Assembly: GCF_000374085.1 (NCBI RefSeq)
Contig: NZ_KB893433.1
Coordinates: 33,462 to 97,461, forward strand
DNA length: 64,000 nt
Source of the DNA: Spirosoma spitsbergense DSM 19989
GTDB lineage: Bacteria > Bacteroidota > Bacteroidia > Cytophagales > Spirosomataceae
Direction of reading: 5' to 3'
Below, one piece after another: positions 61,639 to 64,000 of this stretch. How positions within the stretch are numbered: the first letter of the stretch is position 1; each line of letters begins with the position of its first letter. The position numbers were made by a program, and so were the translations under genes. Under the pieces are notes generated by a model that was not told the DNA's origin, ran no database searches, and saw nothing but the letters and a program-made list of their open reading frames with translations.

Positions 61639-64000
61639 TTACTGCTTCACCAGTTTCACCGTATGTGACCCGGTAGCAGTCTGGGCCTGTAGGTAATAAA
61701 CACCCGCATCTGTGCCGAGCCACACACGGAGCCGCTCAACGGGGGCGGTTACCGGCTGCGTTAGTTTACTCACCACATAACCCCGTTCATCTACTACCGC
61801 TAGGGAGAGTTCCTGACCCTGTGCCCCGCGTACGTCTACATCCACCTGACTACCCAACACCGGGTTACCCAGCACCGTGATCGATAGCGGTACTTCCACC
61901 GGAGCACTCACTCGCGGAGAAGCCACCTGACAGGCCGAAAGCCACCCGTAGCTGAACCGGCTTTCCAGACCGCTCTGCACCGCACTCAACGTAATCACCG
62001 GATTGTCCGTGTACAGATTCAACACATACGGCCCCGGCTGGGTGGTGGGAGCCAGTTCGTTCAACACTGAGAAACTCATCGGACTACCATCCAGCCCGGC
62101 ATACTGCGGACTGAACGTCACCCTCCGCTGCCCCGCCGAGAGTACCTCGCAGTTCACCGTCTGGACCCCCGTGATACTGAAGCCAGCCGTGGGCGGGGGA
62201 GTTACCGGGGCCGGTACCACCGTGAAACTGAAACTTGTATTGGTGCTCAGGCCGCCCCCGTCCGTGGCCGTGAGGGTAACGCTGCTCACCCCACTCACCG
62301 ATGGCGTGCCACTGATAAACTTGCCCGATACACTCAGACCTGCGGGTAACCCGCTGGCCGACAGGCTAATCTGATCCGGTGTCTCCTGATCAGTGAACGT
62401 GTTCGACAGATTCAGGTTATACCCCTGCCCCACCGTAGCCGTTTGGCTGGCTACTGGCTCATTCAGCCTCGGCGGGGTGTTGGCCTGACCCAGATTCGAA
62501 CACGCATCCAGCCAGTTGTAACGGAACGTCACTGGCCCATCACTGCCGGTCTGATTAGCCCGCAGCGTGATCACCGAATTATCCCGGTAGAGGGTCAGAC
62601 TGTAAGGTGCCGGGGCGGTAGTAGGAATCGACTCGTTCACTACCTCGAAGGCAATCGGCTGGCCATTCAGCCCCGCGTACCGGGGCGCAAAACTCAGACT
62701 GATCCGGTTAGCCACCGGCGTGCAGCTGATGGTGGTTACCCCCGTGATGCTGAATACATCCGTGGGAGGGGGCGTAGTGCCACCGGGCAAAACCGTCAAC
62801 TGTAAACTCGTACTCACGGAGAGGTTGCCCGGATCGGTCGCTGTGATGGTCACCGAGAAAGGTGAGCCCACCGTGGTCGAGGGTGTACCCGACAGGGTGG
62901 CCACTGAAAAGCCCAGCCCTGGCGGTAGCCCCGTGGCCGAGAACCGCAGACTGGTCGGCGTCTCGTCATCGGTGAAGGTACCCTCCGGAATCACATAGCT
63001 GAAGTACTGACCCACCGTGGCCGTCTGGCTGGGAATGCCACTCACCACGCGGGGGGGCGTGTTGGGCGTATTGGTGTTACGGCAGGCATCCAGCCAGTTG
63101 TAGCTGTACCGGGTGGCAACCCCACTCTGAGCCGCTTCCAGGGTGATGATGGGATTATCAGTATAGAGTTGCAGGGTATATGGGCCGGGGGCCGTTGTGG
63201 GAAACAGCTCATTAGTGACCGAAAAACTGACCGGCTGTCCATTTAGTCCCTGGTAGCGCGGGTCAAAGCTCAGACTGAACCGGTTAGGCAAAATGGGCGT
63301 ACAACTTACCGTCGTCACCCCCGTAATAGCAAAGGGGAGACTGACCACCGGGTTGACCGTCACCGTGACACTAGAGGTGGCAGAACAGCCGTTGGCCCCC
63401 GTAACAGTGACCGAGTAGGGTCCCGGCGTGCTGACGACGATGGCGGAAGTCGACTCGGTGGTCGACCAGCCATATCCGAATGGCGGAGTGCCACCACTGA
63501 CGCTGGCAGTCAGGGTAGCCGACTGGCCCTGGGTGATGGTCAGACTGGGATTAGCCAGGATACTAACCGAAGGCGCGTTATTGTTTTGGGATACCGTCAC
63601 ACTGGCCACTGAAGAGCAACCATTACCTGCCAGTACCGTCACCGAATACATGCCTGCCGTGCTGACGGTGGCCTGATTGGTGGAACCGATCTGCGTAGCC
63701 CCTGTGCTAAACGTGTAGGTTTGCTCATTGGGGCTGGCGGTTAGGGTGACACTAGTCACCGCGCAACTTAGGTTACCGCTGCTGACCAGGCTGGCAGAAA
63801 GTGCCGTATTATCCTGACTAATGGTAATAGAGGTAGTGCTGGCACAACCCGTGGCCGTGTTGGTCACCGTCACCGAGTACACCCCCGATGCGTTCACCAC
63901 GGCCATGTTGCCGCTCTGGCTGGCCACATTTGGGCTGAAGGCGTAGACATTTCCACCGCCCGCCGTCAAAGTCAGACTCGTCTGCGAACAGGTCAAGACC
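61639..64000 (-). CDS. Large repetitive T9SS-secreted surface protein (partial)
   Basis: The C-terminal part, at least 785 residues, of a protein whose beginning lies past the window edge. From the visible N-terminal side: SprB/PKD-like repeats (SVTVTNTATGCASTTSIT; YSVTVLAGNGCSSVASVTVSQ), then three copies of a unit beginning F(S/A)ITGVxTVxC and ending YxWLDAC, alternating with putative Ig domains (SQTATVGQYF, GLPPGL, LSGTPS). The last 80 residues (GNPVLGSQVDVDVRG to SHTVKLVKQ) form a type A T9SS sorting domain. It would be exported by a T9SS such as the one encoded by gldKLMN in this window. Confidence 0.88.
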   Translation of the reverse strand, partial: VLTCSQTSLTLTAGGGNVYAFSPNVASQSGNMAVVNASGVYSVTVTNTATGCASTTSITISQDNTALSASLVSSGNLSCAVTSVTLTASPNEQTYTFSTGATQIGSTNQATVSTAGMYSVTVLAGNGCSSVASVTVSQNNNAPSVSILANPSLTITQGQSATLTASVSGGTPPFGYGWSTTESTSAIVVSTPGPYSVTVTGANGCSATSSVTVTVNPVVSLPFAITGVTTVSCTPILPNRFSLSFDPRYQGLNGQPVSFSVTNELFPTTAPGPYTLQLYTDNPIITLEAAQSGVATRYSYNWLDACRNTNTPNTPPRVVSGIPSQTATVGQYFSYVIPEGTFTDDETPTSLRFSATGLPPGLGFSVATLSGTPSTTVGSPFSVTITATDPGNLSVSTSLQLTVLPGGTTPPPTDVFSITGVTTISCTPVANRISLSFAPRYAGLNGQPIAFEVVNESIPTTAPAPYSLTLYRDNSVITLRANQTGSDGPVTFRYNWLDACSNLGQANTPPRLNEPVASQTATVGQGYNLNLSNTFTDQETPDQISLSASGLPAGLSVSGKFISGTPSVSGVSSVTLTATDGGGLSTNTSFSFTVVPAPVTPPPTAGFSITGVQTVNCEVLSAGQRRVTFSPQYAGLDGSPMSFSVLNELAPTTQPGPYVLNLYTDNPVITLSAVQSGLESRFSYGWLSACQVASPRVSAPVEVPLSITVLGNPVLGSQVDVDVRGAQGQELSLAVVDERGYVVSKLTQPVTAPVERLRVWLGTDAGVYYLQAQTATGSHTVKLVKQ

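Noticed and set aside
61639..64000. Regular repeats considered as a CRISPR array
   Set aside because: The repeats are long, in frame and encode protein domains; there are no short identical repeats with spacers.

Overview
This window comes from a Bacteroidota chromosome, most like Cytophagales of the Spirosoma group. The grounds are a type IX secretion (T9SS) and gliding gene set (gldK, gldL, gldM, gldN and a porP/sprF gene), SusC/SusD outer-membrane uptake proteins with a FecR-type anti-sigma factor, a T9SS-sorted surface protein, a lycopene cyclase, TAnnTTTG-type -7 promoter boxes and weak ribosome binding sites. The genus is an inference from gene content; no rRNA or tRNA gene was seen.

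Layout. 1-0.8 kb: a beta-carbonic anhydrase. 1.2-10.6 kb, minus strand: sucD, a DUF4271 membrane protein, hemD, then the T9SS run porP/sprF-gldK-gldL-gldM-gldN. 10.7-16.9 kb: a membrane protein, topoisomerase IB, a coiled-coil lipoprotein, a cold-shock-domain protein, and a SulP transporter whose end overlaps a second beta-carbonic anhydrase. 17-24 kb: an O-methyltransferase, a PfkB kinase overlapping a cellobiose-2-epimerase-like gene, a GMC oxidoreductase followed by a GreA-like factor, and a cytochrome P450. 24.4-31 kb: housekeeping genes (hpf, metK, crtY, lipA), OsmC and two outer-membrane-type proteins. 31-40.3 kb: FecR-SusC-SusD followed by a TIM-barrel sugar isomerase, a DUF1080 hydrolase and a Gfo/Idh oxidoreductase, probably for uptake and 3-keto-type processing of a sugar. 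40-44.7 kb: DUF2851, pyrF, rfbC, a DJ-1-like protein lacking its cysteine, and a small unknown gene. 44.8-57.6 kb, minus strand: a secreted unknown, a PmoA-family protein, a LEA-like lipoprotein, then a run holding a complete trans-4-hydroxyproline degradation pathway (deaminase, epimerase, D-amino-acid dehydrogenase, ketoglutarate-semialdehyde dehydrogenase) together with a DUF885 metallopeptidase and GH16 and GH39 glycosidases. 57.8-61.5 kb: aat, proB and proA, with a toxin-antitoxin-like pair lying between proB and proA. 61.6-64 kb: the C-terminal part of a large repetitive T9SS-secreted protein that runs off the window.

The points most worth a second look are: the toxin-antitoxin-like pair inside proBA, whose toxin frame is cut by one in-frame TGA; the hydroxyproline pathway joined to peptidase and glycosidase genes, which may be a route for hydroxyproline-rich glycoproteins or collagen; a 38-bp near-perfect inverted repeat that is translated into the signal-peptide region of the DUF4271 protein; a family of long hairpins that overlap stop codons; and several palindromes placed like operators. 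No CRISPR array, insertion sequence or prophage was recognised.
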